From Oscillospiraceae bacterium (GTDB taxonomy: Bacteria > Bacillota > Clostridia > Oscillospirales > Oscillospiraceae), in contig JAFQFA010000002.1 in assembly GCA_017398725.1 (NCBI GenBank), positions 228,430 through 292,429 on the forward strand: 64,000 bases of DNA, in the 5' to 3' direction. The notes under the pieces were generated by a model. The model saw only the letters and a list, made by a program, of their open reading frames with translations. It ran no database searches and was not told where the DNA came from. Numbering within the stretch: the first letter of the stretch is position 1; each line of letters starts with the position of its first letter. Made by a program: the position numbers and the translations under genes. Below, in pieces: positions 17,020-25,824 of this stretch.

Positions 17020-17604
17020 ATGAACCTTCATAATGTTGAGTTTTTGATCTCTGCAGCATCCACCAAGGATTTTCCGCTGAAAAAGTATCCCGAGATTGCC
17101 TTTGCAGGAAAATCCAATGTTGGCAAATCTTCCGTGATTAACCGTCTGCTTCAGCGTAAAAACTTTGCCCGGGTAGGGGAGAAGCCCGGCAAAACCATCC
17201 ATGTCAATTATTTTACTGTGGATCAGAAATGTTATTTCGTCGACCTTCCCGGTTATGGTTTTGCAAAGGTTTCACAAGCAGAAAAAGACCGTTGGGGTCG
17301 TTTAATGGAAAGCTATTTTGCGGCAAACAGAATCGATCTCGGTGTGCTAATCGTCGATGCACGACATGCGCCCACAAATAACGACATCACCATGGCCCGT
17401 TGGTTTTTAGACAGCGGATGCCCCTTTGTCGTGGTTGCCAACAAGCATGATAAGCTGAAAAAGAGTGAAATTGATCCAAATACAAAAACAATTCGGGAAG
17501 ATCTTGAATTACCGGACAACTGCCCCATCATCATGTTTTCTGCAGAAAAAGGAACCGGTAGGGAAGACCTGCTCAAGCAGATTTTGTCCGTCGTTGAAAG
17601 CTGA
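17020..17604 (+). CDS. engB: Ribosome biogenesis GTP-binding protein EngB (YsxC/YihA)
   Basis: 194-residue TRAFAC GTPase for 50S assembly. P loop GKSNVGKSS, switch region KPGKT, G3 DLPGYG, G4 NKHD and G5-like FSAEKG are all present in order. Position directly after lon is conserved in Firmicutes. Confidence 0.96.
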   Translation: MNLHNVEFLISAASTKDFPLKKYPEIAFAGKSNVGKSSVINRLLQRKNFARVGEKPGKTIHVNYFTVDQKCYFVDLPGYGFAKVSQAEKDRWGRLMESYFAANRIDLGVLIVDARHAPTNNDITMARWFLDSGCPFVVVANKHDKLKKSEIDPNTKTIREDLELPDNCPIIMFSAEKGTGREDLLKQILSVVES

Positions 17605-17617
17605 TCGTATCTCAATA

Positions 17618-17655
17618 AAAAATACCGTGTATCACAATGGATACACGGTATTTTT
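17618..17655. terminator. Bidirectional terminator between engB and the TSCPD gene
   Basis: A 15-bp perfect inverted repeat AAAAATACCGTGTAT/ATACACGGTATTTTT around an 8-nt loop. It has T-rich tails in both directions and lies between convergent genes. Confidence 0.85.
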
Positions 17656-17661
17656 ATGCCA

Positions 17662-17913
17662 TTATTTCTCTTGCATCGCTTTCTTTAATGCCGTTGCAAG
17701 CTGGTCGGGGCAAGAGGTAGGCTTCATGCCGCAACGGATCCCGCTGATGCGATCAATCACTTCCTGCACATCCATGCCTTCAACAAGACGGCCGATACCT
17801 TGCAAATTTCCATTACAGCCACTGATAAATTCTACATTTTTGACCTTACCGTCTTCAATATCAAACAATATCTTCTGGGAACATGTTCCTTTTGTTTTGT
17901 ATTCGTAATGCAT
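17662..17913 (-). CDS. TSCPD domain protein, TIGR03905 family
   Basis: 83 residues from ATG 17913 (GAGGAG 11 nt upstream); a GTG at 17925 is in frame but falls inside the ribosome site. The C-terminal CGMKPTSCPDQL region carries the TSCPD motif after which the domain is named, a domain also found at the end of some ribonucleotide reductases. Function of the stand-alone protein is unknown. It lies downstream of ybaK on the same strand. Confidence 0.85.
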   Translation of the reverse strand: MHYEYKTKGTCSQKILFDIEDGKVKNVEFISGCNGNLQGIGRLVEGMDVQEVIDRISGIRCGMKPTSCPDQLATALKKAMQEK

Positions 17914-17928
17914 TATATTTTCCACTCC

Positions 17929-18408
17929 TCAGCAAATAATATCTGCAATTTCTGCATCCAGTAAATCGATGATCACCTGTGGCGACAGGATCATTTGATG
18001 TCCCCGTTCTCCGGCTGACACTGCAATTTCGTCCCATAGCAAACATGTTTCGTCGATGTATGTGGGATACCTCTTTTTCATTCCTAGGGGACTGCAACCG
18101 CCCCGAATATAACCTGTTGTTGACAGCAATTCATTTACATGTAGCATCTGAATGCTTTTATCTGAAGCCGCTTTAGCGGCTAATTTCAAATCCAACTCGC
18201 AACATACAGGTATGCAAAACACGCAAATACCAGTATTCGGTCCTTTTGCAACCAGTGTTTTGAATACTTGTTCCGGCGGCATGCCAATCGCCTGTGCTGC
18301 TAAGTTACCATCCAGATTGTTGGGATCATAGTCATAGCAAGCTTCTTTGCAGGCATAACCGGCTTGCTCAACAATACGAATTGCGTTTGTTTTCTTCGCC
18401 AAATTCAT
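17929..18408 (-). CDS. ybaK: Cys-tRNA(Pro) deacylase, YbaK/EbsC family
   Basis: Hydrolyses mischarged Cys-tRNA(Pro) in trans. 159 residues from ATG 18408 (a GTG at 18411 is adjacent). Family landmarks: the conserved lysine in FKTLVAKG, GYIRGGCSPLG and the GERGHQM segment near the C-terminus. No Shine-Dalgarno precedes it; a strong promoter sits 12 nt upstream of the ATG, so the transcript is probably nearly leaderless. Confidence 0.9.
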   Translation of the reverse strand: MNLAKKTNAIRIVEQAGYACKEACYDYDPNNLDGNLAAQAIGMPPEQVFKTLVAKGPNTGICVFCIPVCCELDLKLAAKAASDKSIQMLHVNELLSTTGYIRGGCSPLGMKKRYPTYIDETCLLWDEIAVSAGERGHQMILSPQVIIDLLDAEIADIIC

Positions 18409-18419
18409 CACCGGAGGTC

Positions 18420-18448
18420 ATTATACGATATTCGGTGACGACTTTCAA
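18420..18448 (-). promoter_or_regulatory. Sigma-A promoter of ybaK giving a near-leaderless mRNA
   Basis: On the reverse strand TTGAAA (18448-18443), 17 bp, perfect TATAAT (18425-18420). With a start 6-7 nt downstream the 5' leader would be about 2-6 nt. Confidence 0.65.
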
Positions 18449-18499
18449 GTGGGAATTGATTTGATATAAGGGGGTATCCTAGAAAAAGGAGGGATCTAT

Positions 18500-19204
18500 A
18501 TGCAAGATGAAAAAGACTTGGCAGTGACGAAAGAAGAACGGGAACGAATAAACGATCTCGGTTCACAAATCACAAAAGGAACGCGCGGAAATATTTATAC
18601 CCTAACAATCATTGGACAGATCGAAGGACATCAGGTACTTCCGGAAACCGCAAAAACAACGAAATACGAGCATATTTTACCTTTGCTTGCAGGAATAGAG
18701 GAAAGTGAGGAAATTGATGGCCTGCTGATTCTTCTCAATACCGTAGGCGGCGACATTGAGGCAGGTTTGGCAATTGCCGAAATGATTGCAGGTATGAGTA
18801 AACCTACTGTTTCTCTGGTCCTTGGCGGCGGTCACTCTATTGGTATCCCGCTGGCAGTCTGTACAAAAAAATCATTCATCACACCTACCGCAAGCATGAC
18901 TGTTCATCCGGTAAGAATGACAGGCTTGGTTGTCGGTGCGCCCCAAACCTTCCGATATTTTCAGCGGATCCAAGAACAAATCGCCGATTTTGTTACTGCT
19001 AATTCCGGCATTTCCAAAGACCAGTTTGAAAAATTTATGATGGCAACAGGTCAGATGGCTACCGATGTTGGTACGATCCTATACGGCAAGGAAGCAGTCG
19101 CATCCGGCTTGATTGACCAACTGGGCGGATTGAGTGATGCGATGGGCGCGCTTCACAGTATGATCGATGATTACAAAAAGGAAAAATCAAAAGATTCAGA
19201 ATAA
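18500..19204 (+). CDS. TepA-like ClpP-family serine protease
   Basis: 234 residues of the ClpP/crotonase fold. The nucleophile serine is in GGGHSIGIPL and the histidine in SMTVHPVRM, with NTVGGDIEAGLAIAEMI before them, as in ClpP. It lacks the ClpP N-terminal loops and carries a charged C-terminal tail. It matches the translocation-enhancing protein TepA (YmfB) that precedes ftsK/spoIIIE in many Firmicutes, as here. AAGGAGGG at 18487-18494. Confidence 0.85.
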   Translation: MQDEKDLAVTKEERERINDLGSQITKGTRGNIYTLTIIGQIEGHQVLPETAKTTKYEHILPLLAGIEESEEIDGLLILLNTVGGDIEAGLAIAEMIAGMSKPTVSLVLGGGHSIGIPLAVCTKKSFITPTASMTVHPVRMTGLVVGAPQTFRYFQRIQEQIADFVTANSGISKDQFEKFMMATGQMATDVGTILYGKEAVASGLIDQLGGLSDAMGALHSMIDDYKKEKSKDSE

Positions 19205-19279
19205 TTATTTTGCATTTCTACTGGAATTTCCGGTGCAGATATGGTATTATAGATAAAATTATGTCAAGGAGGTGCGGGG

Positions 19280-20098
19280 ATGAATTGGTTTGCATGTATC
19301 ATATACGGTTTGGCCATGGGTTTTGTTGAATTCATTCCCGTTTCTTCCGGCGCGCAGGGACAAATTCTGCAGGAAATATTCGGTGCAACGAAACCAGATC
19401 CCGTGCGCGATCTGGTCGTACATATTTTTTCATTATCCGCCTTCTTTTTTGTTTGGAGAAATCCGCTGGAGACCTTCCGTCAGGATCGGCGCATGATCCA
19501 GCGGGGGACAAGAAGCAACAATCAGATGTACCGTGGCAATGCAGATTCGAGATTTGTTAGATCCGCAGTTTTACCTATGTTGATCTGCATGGTTCTTGCA
19601 CTATATTTTAATGGAAACAGAGGTCTGCCTTCCACCGCATCTTTGCTGTTGTTGGGTGGAGTTGTTCTGTATATTCCGGAACGGTTGCTTCAGGGCAATA
19701 AATCTGCCCGTTCCATGTCCGCCCTTGATGCTGTCCTCATCGGCGTCGCATCCGCACTTGGTGCGATACCGGGACTATCTAGGATCGGCATGGGCATCAG
19801 CGTCAGTATCATGCGTGGTGCAGATAGAAAACATGCGCTGAACTGGGCTTATTTACTCTCCGTTTCTGCTCTGATCCTTATGACCTTAGGGGATCTTTTT
19901 AACCTAATCGCTTCCCCATCGGGAATCTTTCTTTGTACCGGTTTCGGTGGATACCTGCTCATGGCAATTTTTTCCTTTGCTGGCGCTTATCTTTCTGTAT
20001 TTACCATGCGGAACGTGATCGTGCACCGGGGTTTGCATGCCTTTGCTTACTATTCTTGGGGTGCTGCCTTGTTTGCATTTATTCTCTATTTACTTTGA
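19280..20098 (+). CDS. Divergent UppP/BacA-family membrane protein
   Basis: 272 residues with about seven hydrophobic spans. The two UppP signature regions are recognisable: FVEFIPVSSGAQG (residues 15-27) versus the canonical EGxTEFLPVSSTGH, and PGLSRIG (164-170) versus PGxSRSG. The second glutamate (Glu17) and the arginine (Arg168) are kept, but the first glutamate is Met13 and the histidine is Gln26. UppP recycles undecaprenyl pyrophosphate; this copy may be inactive or changed in specificity. An extended -10 (TGG-TATTAT, 19242-19250) may drive it. Confidence 0.8.
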   Translation: MNWFACIIYGLAMGFVEFIPVSSGAQGQILQEIFGATKPDPVRDLVVHIFSLSAFFFVWRNPLETFRQDRRMIQRGTRSNNQMYRGNADSRFVRSAVLPMLICMVLALYFNGNRGLPSTASLLLLGGVVLYIPERLLQGNKSARSMSALDAVLIGVASALGAIPGLSRIGMGISVSIMRGADRKHALNWAYLLSVSALILMTLGDLFNLIASPSGIFLCTGFGGYLLMAIFSFAGAYLSVFTMRNVIVHRGLHAFAYYSWGAALFAFILYLL

Positions 20099-20120
20099 CT
20101 TGTAGTGTGAGGTGCTTTTG

Positions 20121-22730
20121 ATGGCTAAGAAAAAGAAGAAAACACAAGCTGAGCGTGCCGTTGCAGACTCTCGAAAAAAGCGCGCAACTACAACTGCGAA
20201 AAAGAAAAACAAAGATACGGCCGAAAAGTTAAATATCCCGGTGCGATTGATCACCTCTGTTATTTTTGCGGGATTATTCTTATTATTCTTAATCGCTTCT
20301 TTTCGTTCAGATGGATTATTAGTCCAGCTAACAAAAAAGTTGATTTGCGGCATTGTTGGTCAAACCGGCTTTTTGGTTTCGATTCCTGTGTTGCTATACC
20401 TGTTTATTATCCACGCGTTTAGTGGGGAACGACCTGTTATCATGCGTTCTGTGTGTCTGGGCGCATTCTTGATTGTTAGCGGTTGTATTGCGCATTTAGC
20501 ATTACAGCCTACTTTAAGCAGCGGTATTGCAATGGTATCCGAACTGTATAACGGCGGTATCGACGGCACTACCGGCGGTCTTTTATGCGGCGCGTTGGCT
20601 TGTCTTTTGGAGCTACTTTGCGGAACGATCGTATCATATATTATTTTGATCCTTGGCGGAATTTTTTCCTTACTGGCCGGCATGCAAATTACGATCCCGA
20701 GCATCATTCGGGCTATTCAGAACCGTCCTCGTCCTGATTGGAATGATGAGCCCAGAGAACCCCGGCAGGAACCGGCGGCCGTTGTTGTAAATCACATTGC
20801 AAATAAGCGTATTGAATACATAGAACGCCGCAGAAATCAGCCCGTTAAAGAAGATAAGCAAACACGCACAAAGCGGGTTAATGATATTTTTATGCAGATT
20901 GATGCAGATGTGGAGGAACCCGTTAATGCAGCATCTGGCGTGATCGTACCGGCTGATGATGAGCCGGAGATCATTTCTGACGTGTTCACAAAGGAACCGA
21001 TTCCCGAGACAATGCCGGAAGGGAAAGAGGCTGACGACTTTATTGACAAAGAGGTCGCACCGGAAGTTATGCAGCAGGCTCACGAAGCCGCTGTGAAAGC
21101 AGTTGCAGAAAGTAAGGTCACTGCACTGGATGCGGCAGAATCGGCGGCACTGATCGCACAGGAGATCGCACAAACAGAAATTGCCGTAAAGCCGGAATAT
21201 CGTTTCCCACCCATTGATCTACTGAAGCTTCCCAGCGCCGGTTTTGCAGACGGAACGCAGGAAATGCGAGAAAATTCCAACCGGTTGAATGAAACACTGG
21301 CAAGCTTCAAAATTGAAGCCCATATCATCAATGTGACCCGCGGTCCTAGCGTTACCCGTTATGAGGTCGAACTTGAAAAGGGTGTTCGGTTAAGTAAGCT
21401 CACAACAGCAGCTGACGATATTGCCTTGAGCCTCGGCGCGAGTGGTGTGCGAATTGCTGCTGTGCCCGGTAAAATCTCGGTAGTGGGCATTGAGGTGCCG
21501 AATCGCGTTGTTAACACCGTATCCTTAAGAGAAGTCATTGATTCTCAGGAATTTGACAAGGCAAAATCCAAATCCTCTTTCGCGGTAGGCAAAGATATTG
21601 GCGGCAGCTGTATCGTGGGTAATATTTCCAAACTGCCGCATATGCTGATTGCCGGTACCACCGGTTCCGGTAAATCTGTGTGTATGAACTCCATCATTAT
21701 TTCTTTGCTTTATAAGGCAACCCCTGATGAAGTAAAGCTGATTATGATCGATCCCAAGATGGTGGAACTGGTCAATTATAACGGCATTCCGCACCTTCTG
21801 ATTCCAGTGGTCACTGACCCCAAAAAAGCAGCCGGTTCCTTGCAATGGGCTGTGACAGAAATGATGCGCCGTTATAAAGCAATGTCCGACGCCGGTGTGC
21901 GGGATCTGGAATCCTACAACAGCATTATGGAATCCCAGCAAGAACCCAACGCAAAGCTTGCGCAGGTTGTTGTAGTGATCGACGAATTGGCGGATCTGAT
22001 GCTTGTAGCCGCGAAGGAAGTAGAAGAATCTATCTGCCGTATTGCACAGATGGGCCGTGCCGCTGGCATTCACTTAATCATTGCCACCCAGCGTCCCTCT
22101 GCCGACGTTATTACCGGCTTAATGAAAGCCAATATTCCTTCCAGAATTGCATTTTCTGTTGCTTCCGCAATGGAATCTAGAATCATTTTGGACACGCAAG
22201 GTGCTGAAAAGCTTGTGGGAAAAGGCGATATGCTCTATGCCCCTATTGGTAGCGGGAAGCCGAAGCGTGTGCAAGGCTGCTTTGTAAGCGATTCTGAGGT
22301 GGAAGCGGTGGCAGCCTACGTAAAAGAGAACTTCTCCACGGACTATGACGAAAAGGTCATGGAAGAGATCGAAAAGAAAGCACAGCAAACCGGAAATAAG
22401 CAAACACCGACTGCTTCTGATCCGGAACCCAGTGCCGATGAATCCGCAGGTGATGAGATGCTGCCTGCTGCAGTGGATGTTATCTTAGAAACCGGGCAGG
22501 CCTCTGTTTCCATGCTGCAAAGAAGACTGAAGCTCGGATACGCCCGTGCAGCCCGCATTGTTGATGAGATGGAGGAACGGGGAATTGTCGGTCCCTTTGT
22601 GGGCAGCAAACCCAGAACGATTCTTGTCACGAAAGAACAATGGGCGCAGATGAAGCAAGGGCAGACAATGCAGCTGGAATTTGAAGATTTGGATACCCAA
22701 GCACAATCCGCAGAAGTCCCTGAAGAATAA
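20121..22730 (+). CDS. ftsK: DNA translocase FtsK/SpoIIIE
   Basis: Pumps chromosomal DNA through the division or sporulation septum. 869 residues from ATG 20121 (GAGGTG 6 nt upstream; GTG 20112 overlaps that site). Lysine-rich N-terminus, four membrane helices within about 35-200, an Ala/Glu-rich linker, then the motor with Walker A GTTGSGKSVC near residue 515 and Walker B VVVIDELADL, and a C-terminal winged-helix gamma domain (DEMEERGIVGP). In a spore former with spoIIIA next door it may serve as SpoIIIE. Confidence 0.95.
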   Translation: MAKKKKKTQAERAVADSRKKRATTTAKKKNKDTAEKLNIPVRLITSVIFAGLFLLFLIASFRSDGLLVQLTKKLICGIVGQTGFLVSIPVLLYLFIIHAFSGERPVIMRSVCLGAFLIVSGCIAHLALQPTLSSGIAMVSELYNGGIDGTTGGLLCGALACLLELLCGTIVSYIILILGGIFSLLAGMQITIPSIIRAIQNRPRPDWNDEPREPRQEPAAVVVNHIANKRIEYIERRRNQPVKEDKQTRTKRVNDIFMQIDADVEEPVNAASGVIVPADDEPEIISDVFTKEPIPETMPEGKEADDFIDKEVAPEVMQQAHEAAVKAVAESKVTALDAAESAALIAQEIAQTEIAVKPEYRFPPIDLLKLPSAGFADGTQEMRENSNRLNETLASFKIEAHIINVTRGPSVTRYEVELEKGVRLSKLTTAADDIALSLGASGVRIAAVPGKISVVGIEVPNRVVNTVSLREVIDSQEFDKAKSKSSFAVGKDIGGSCIVGNISKLPHMLIAGTTGSGKSVCMNSIIISLLYKATPDEVKLIMIDPKMVELVNYNGIPHLLIPVVTDPKKAAGSLQWAVTEMMRRYKAMSDAGVRDLESYNSIMESQQEPNAKLAQVVVVIDELADLMLVAAKEVEESICRIAQMGRAAGIHLIIATQRPSADVITGLMKANIPSRIAFSVASAMESRIILDTQGAEKLVGKGDMLYAPIGSGKPKRVQGCFVSDSEVEAVAAYVKENFSTDYDEKVMEEIEKKAQQTGNKQTPTASDPEPSADESAGDEMLPAAVDVILETGQASVSMLQRRLKLGYARAARIVDEMEERGIVGPFVGSKPRTILVTKEQWAQMKQGQTMQLEFEDLDTQAQSAEVPEE

Positions 22731-22734
22731 AATG

Positions 22735-22792
22735 AAAGCTGACACTTTTTATGTTACATCTAACGGATGTAATACAGAAGTGTCAGCTTTTT
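22735..22792 (+). terminator. Terminator of ftsK with a nested inner hairpin
   Basis: 13-bp perfect stem AAAGCTGACACTT (22735-22747)/AAGTGTCAGCTTT (22778-22790). The loop itself folds through TTACATC/GATGTAA. A short T run follows. Confidence 0.75.
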
Positions 22793-22820
22793 CATATTAC
22801 CAAACCCAAGCACATAGGAT
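22792..22820 (+). promoter_or_regulatory. Sigma-E-type promoter of the spoIIIA operon
   Basis: TCATATT (22792-22798), 14-bp spacer, CATAGGAT (22813-22820). This matches the mother-cell sigma-E pattern KMATATT-N14-CATACAAT closely, and spoIIIA is sigma-E controlled in Bacillus. The predicted start near 22826 leaves a very short leader. Confidence 0.7.
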
Positions 22821-22854
22821 AAATCGGGAGTGATACGAATGCTATGTGCTTGGG
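22805..22854. repeat. 13-bp perfect inverted repeat spanning the spoIIIAA start
   Basis: Arms 22805-22817 and 22842-22854 (CCCAAGCACATAG and CTATGTGCTTGGG) flank 24 bp that contain the ribosome site and ATG. The left arm overlaps the sigma-E -10 element and the right arm is spoIIIAA codons 2-6. Confidence 0.85.
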
Positions 22855-23687
22855 ATTCTTTTATTCATTTATTACCTGCACGATACCGTGATAAAACGGA
22901 CAAGCTCGGCAGACAAACACTACAAGAGGTACGCATGCGATTGGGTCTTCCACCGGAACTGGTGTTTCAAAACGAGCGTTATAAACTTGATTCACCTGTA
23001 TCAGTTGAAGATATGCGCCAATGCATCAATTTTGCAAGTCAATATTCCCCTTGGGCAGCCGGCACGCTGCGTAATGGATATATCACTGCTCCCGGAGGTC
23101 ACAGAGTCGGTATCTTCGGCAGATATACCACGCATAAGGATCTTGGGTGGTCTTTACAAACGCCGTCCATGCTTTGCTTACGAGTCTGTAGAGATTTTGA
23201 AGGGATTGCATCAAAAGCAGCGCACATTTCCGGATCCATTCTAATCATTGGTCCGCCCGGCTGCGGTAAAACAACATTGCTCAGGGATCTGATCCGCCTA
23301 AAATCTCAGCATGGAGCCGGAAATATCAGTGTTGTGGACGAGCGGGAAGAGTTGTTTCCAAGAAGTATGGAACGATTATGTTTTTTTGCAGGGGAGCACA
23401 CAGATATTCTTTCCGGTTGTACCAAGCAAGACGGTATCCATTGGGCTCTGCGGAATATGACACCTTCTTCGATCGCAGTGGATGAAATTACTGCAAAAGA
23501 AGACTGCGATGCACTGTTGCATGCAGGCTGGTGTGGTGTTAACTTGCTGGCCACTGCCCATGCAGGAAGTCGACATGATCTTTTTACCAGACCGGTATAC
23601 AAACCGATTCTTGAAAATCATCTTTTTCAAACATTACTGATTATGCAACCGGATAAACAGTGGCACGCAGAAAGGATCAACACATGA
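22839..23687 (+). CDS. spoIIIAA: Stage III sporulation protein AA
   Basis: Secretion-type ATPase of the SpoIIIA-SpoIIQ channel linking mother cell and forespore. 282 residues from ATG 22839 (GGGAG 8 nt upstream, preferred over GTG 22830). Walker A GPPGCGKTTL lies near residues 137-146, followed by VVDEREELFP, as in type II/IV secretion ATPases. First of eight tightly packed genes; the next starts inside its stop codon region (ATGA). Confidence 0.95.
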   Translation: MLCAWDSFIHLLPARYRDKTDKLGRQTLQEVRMRLGLPPELVFQNERYKLDSPVSVEDMRQCINFASQYSPWAAGTLRNGYITAPGGHRVGIFGRYTTHKDLGWSLQTPSMLCLRVCRDFEGIASKAAHISGSILIIGPPGCGKTTLLRDLIRLKSQHGAGNISVVDEREELFPRSMERLCFFAGEHTDILSGCTKQDGIHWALRNMTPSSIAVDEITAKEDCDALLHAGWCGVNLLATAHAGSRHDLFTRPVYKPILENHLFQTLLIMQPDKQWHAERINT

Positions 23688-24196
23688 CAATCAAGCTCTT
23701 CGGTGCAATTTTAATTGTGCTTTCCAGTTGGGGTATCGGACTTACGATCGTCACTGCACACCGAAAAAAGGTTTCTTCCCTTAATGACCTGTTAACTGCC
23801 ATCCGGTATATGAAAAGTGAGCTTCGTTATCGCTGCACACCCCTGCCTGCACTTTGCAAAGCATCCGCCGGTGCATCGCATGGCTATATTTCAGGTTTTT
23901 TGCAGTTACTATCAGATGAGTTGGAGGCACAGGTTTGTCCAGATACAAAATTATGCGCCATACAGGCCCTTACCCACATAAAAGAAATTCCAAATCCAAC
24001 CGCAGCTATGATTATGACATTGGCCGACACATTAGGCATGTTTGACCTTTCCGGACAGCTTGACGGTTTGGACATGTTGGAAACGCAAATCGAGCAGGCA
24101 TTACACCAATTGACACAACAGCAGGATGTCCGACTTCGCAGTTATCAAACGCTTAGTCTGTGTGCGGGCGCCGCCCTTGTGATTCTACTGATTTAA
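23684..24196 (+). CDS. spoIIIAB: Stage III sporulation protein AB
   Basis: 170 residues with an N-terminal and a C-terminal membrane helix and a helical middle, the GspF-like layout of SpoIIIAB. ATG 23684 overlaps the spoIIIAA stop; AAAGGA at 23671-23676 fits this start, and a GTG at 23660 does not. Confidence 0.92.
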   Translation: MTIKLFGAILIVLSSWGIGLTIVTAHRKKVSSLNDLLTAIRYMKSELRYRCTPLPALCKASAGASHGYISGFLQLLSDELEAQVCPDTKLCAIQALTHIKEIPNPTAAMIMTLADTLGMFDLSGQLDGLDMLETQIEQALHQLTQQQDVRLRSYQTLSLCAGAALVILLI

Positions 24197-24197
24197 T

Positions 24198-24392
24198 ATG
24201 GAAATTGATCTTATTTTTAAAATAGCCGCAATTGGTATCATTGTTTCAATTCTTAATCAAGTATTGTCCCGTTCGGGTAGGGAAGAACAGGCCACAATGA
24301 CGACACTGGCTGGTTTAGTAGTGGTTCTGGTGATGGTTGCCCGTGAAATTTCAGAATTATTTGAACTGGTAAAAACTCTGTTTGGTTTTTAA
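24198..24392 (+). CDS. spoIIIAC: Stage III sporulation protein AC
   Basis: 64-residue protein with two membrane helices (IFKIAAIGIIVSILNQVL and TTLAGLVVVLVMVA), the usual size for SpoIIIAC. It starts 1 nt after spoIIIAB and its stop overlaps the ATG of spoIIIAD (TAATG). Confidence 0.93.
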   Translation: MEIDLIFKIAAIGIIVSILNQVLSRSGREEQATMTTLAGLVVVLVMVAREISELFELVKTLFGF

Positions 24393-24787
24393 TGGATACT
24401 TACTTTAAAATCCTTGGCGTTGTCAGTGTAGGGGTGATCCTTTGTTTGATTCTATCTCAAAAGGCAAAGGATTACAGCGCTATCTTGACAATTTTATTAT
24501 GCTGTATCATTTGCGCTGCTGCAGCAGCTTTTATAAAGCCAATTCTTGAATTACTGGACCGCCTTGGAGCGTTGATTGAAAAATCTGATTCATGGATGCC
24601 CATCATACTTAAGTCCGTTGGGTTAGCTTATATTGGTGAGACAGTATGTACCATATGCACCGATACCGGTCATGCATCGGTCGGAAAATCTTTACAGATG
24701 TTAACAACTGTCGCAATCTTGTGGGTATCCCTGCCGCTCATGGAAGGTCTGCTGGAACTGATCCAATCTATACTGGAGATGATATGA
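24392..24787 (+). CDS. spoIIIAD: Stage III sporulation protein AD
   Basis: 131 residues, four predicted membrane helices, homologous to SpoIIIAC in its first half. The segment GLAYIGETVCTICTDTGHASVGK is characteristic (residues about 75-95). It overlaps both neighbours by 1-4 nt. Confidence 0.93.
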   Translation: MDTYFKILGVVSVGVILCLILSQKAKDYSAILTILLCCIICAAAAAFIKPILELLDRLGALIEKSDSWMPIILKSVGLAYIGETVCTICTDTGHASVGKSLQMLTTVAILWVSLPLMEGLLELIQSILEMI

Positions 24788-25824
24788 GAAAATTAATTAT
24801 TATACTTATTTTGTTGCCCATGATGGTTTTGACTGCAAAAGCGCAGAATCCGGAGTTTCCAGCGCTACCTAGCGAAGCGCAGGAATATATGCCCCATGAA
24901 TCACAATCCTTTACAGATGGGCTGATGTATATTATCGGAAATGCAATAAAAGAATTAACGCCGGATCTTTCCGCAGGAATCAAAACCGCTGTGTTTCTTT
25001 TAAGCGCAGCTTTAGCAACGACATACATCAGTTCTGTAAATGGTTCTGCAAAGAAAAGTGCAGAACTGGTTTGTATTATCATTTCCGGTACAGTTCTTTT
25101 AAGCAGCACAAATTCTCTTGTACATTTGGGCGTTGAAACAATTCAACAATTGGATGGATATAGCAAGCTTTTACTGCCGATCATGACAACTGCGCTTTCT
25201 TCAGAGGGTGCTGTTACAAAATCTGCAGCGCTTTATGGAGGAACCGCGATCTTTTCATCCCTTTTAACCGGGGTTCTGACAAAATTATTCATTCCTGTTA
25301 TTTATGTTTTCATTGTTTTGTGTATCGCAGACCGGGCCTTTGACGCAGGGGTGCTTAGTAGCTTAAAGACATTTCTGAAATGGCTTATGACATGGATTTT
25401 AAAATTGGTCCTATATGTGTTTACCGGATATATAACCGTAACAGGAATTGCCAGCGGATCTACTGATGCAATGGCCCTGCGCGCAACAAAAATCACCGTA
25501 TCCGGAATGATCCCGGTAGTCGGTGGTATTATTTCCGATGCATCCGAAGCAATCTTGGTGGGTGCAGGCTTGATGAAAAACACAGCAGGAATATACGGTA
25601 TATTTGCGTTTCTTGCAATTTGCATTCGCCCGATTCTAAAGATTTCAGTCCACTGTATTCTATTAAAAATTACCGCAGCCTTGTGTGGTGTGTTTGGACT
25701 AAAATCACAAACCGGACTTGTGGAAGACTTTTCTCAGGCAATGAGTATGGCTCTGGCGGCAACAGGATCCATGTGTTTGCTGCTGCTGATATCTACCGTA
25801 GCGTTCATGAAAGGAGTGCAGTAA
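24784..25824 (+). CDS. spoIIIAE: Stage III sporulation protein AE
   Basis: 346 residues. A cleavable signal peptide is likely (MRKLIIILILLPMMVLTAKA), then a polytopic membrane domain ending in several helices. ATG 24784 forms an ATGA overlap with spoIIIAD. SpoIIIAE is the largest membrane component of the SpoIIIA channel and is needed with AF for its base. Confidence 0.93.
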   Translation: MRKLIIILILLPMMVLTAKAQNPEFPALPSEAQEYMPHESQSFTDGLMYIIGNAIKELTPDLSAGIKTAVFLLSAALATTYISSVNGSAKKSAELVCIIISGTVLLSSTNSLVHLGVETIQQLDGYSKLLLPIMTTALSSEGAVTKSAALYGGTAIFSSLLTGVLTKLFIPVIYVFIVLCIADRAFDAGVLSSLKTFLKWLMTWILKLVLYVFTGYITVTGIASGSTDAMALRATKITVSGMIPVVGGIISDASEAILVGAGLMKNTAGIYGIFAFLAICIRPILKISVHCILLKITAALCGVFGLKSQTGLVEDFSQAMSMALAATGSMCLLLLISTVAFMKGVQ

